A DNA stretch of 27,500 bases, from contig CAUYUJ010016356.1 in NCBI GenBank assembly GCA_963575745.1, forward strand, positions 164,106 through 191,605, given 5' to 3'. The notes below the pieces were generated by a model. It was not told the origin of the DNA. It was given only the letters and a program-made list of their open reading frames with translations, and searched no databases. Source of the stretch: Prorocentrum cordatum (Eukaryota; Sar; Dinophyceae; Prorocentrales; Prorocentraceae). A program made the translations under genes and the position numbers. Below, piece after piece: positions 27,294 to 27,500 of the stretch; positions within the stretch are counted from its first letter, which is position 1; the number at the start of each line of letters is the position of its first letter.

Positions 27294-27500
27294 GAGGACG
27301 ACGGCGACGATGACGATGACCATGACGATTACGATGATGATTATGATGATGATGCTGATGATTCTGCTGCTCCTGGTGCTGATAGTGACGATGCTGATGA
27401 TGATGATGATGATGACGATGCTGATGATGATGATGTTGATGCGGATGATGATGCTGATTCTGCTGTTGTTGATGCTGCTGCTGGGGAGTAATATGATGAT
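27294..27500. repeat. GAT/GAC/GCT triplet tract at the window edge
   Basis: About 200 bases of GAT, GAC and GCT triplets keep one phase and encode an Asp/Ala run in the frame of a 79-codon open frame (27252-27491). The frame upstream of the acidic run is short and unconvincing. The tract may be an acidic coding region or a simple repeat like those at 5011-5054 and 15217-15296. Confidence 0.85.

Overview
The window looks like nuclear DNA from a large, repeat-rich eukaryotic genome. I see no bacterial operons, no ribosome-binding-site-led gene chains, and no rRNA or tRNA gene. Most of the 27.5 kb is simple-sequence DNA (GGA/TCC tracts, degenerate A/T-rich triplets, ATTACT, ATGT/ATGC, TTTAGC, GGGGT, GT), satellites built from longer units, foldback elements and dispersed short repeats, set in GC-rich single-copy-looking DNA. 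Density and style would suit a protist or alga with a large genome, for example a dinoflagellate-like one, but nothing here fixes the taxon.

Layout: 1-3060 is GC-rich sequence with pyrimidine tracts and a dispersed repeat (family D). 3062-3345 holds a 94 bp dispersed repeat (family R) next to a foldback element (family F). 3494-5210 is a two-copy tandem of about 665 bp, each unit a GGA tract plus about 0.5-0.6 kb. 5491-8520 alternates GGA/TCC tracts with a 488 bp triplet array and a 53 bp tandem repeat. 8545-13199 is a four-unit satellite with about 1.0 kb and 1.3-1.4 kb variants. 13225-13530 is a GCACCACAT array. 13602-16530 is a block of triplet and hexanucleotide repeats almost 3 kb long. 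16531-21270 is GC-rich and carries further copies of D, R and F plus a 170 bp inverted repeat. 21270-23410 has Glu-rich and Ser-rich tracts around a short high-GC3 open stretch. 23411-26360 has ATGT/ATGC arrays, a 21 bp (heptad) repeat, a 9 bp repeat and a TTTAGC array between perfect 11 bp inverted repeats. 26500-27500 ends with a TCC tract, a possible exon and a GAT/GAC tract.

Coding content: I recognise no gene family. Nearly all long open frames follow from triplet repeats or high GC, which remove stops in several frames at once. The two best exon candidates are 23119-23277 (almost every third base G or C; Cys/His/Tyr residues) and 27163-27291 (mixed composition, pyrimidine-rich AG acceptor, GTGAGG donor). 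Both are tentative. Because no functional gene set can be read, no pathway or coordinated gene action can be proposed. The main interest is repeat biology: how microsatellites seed, expand and become fixed inside longer units.
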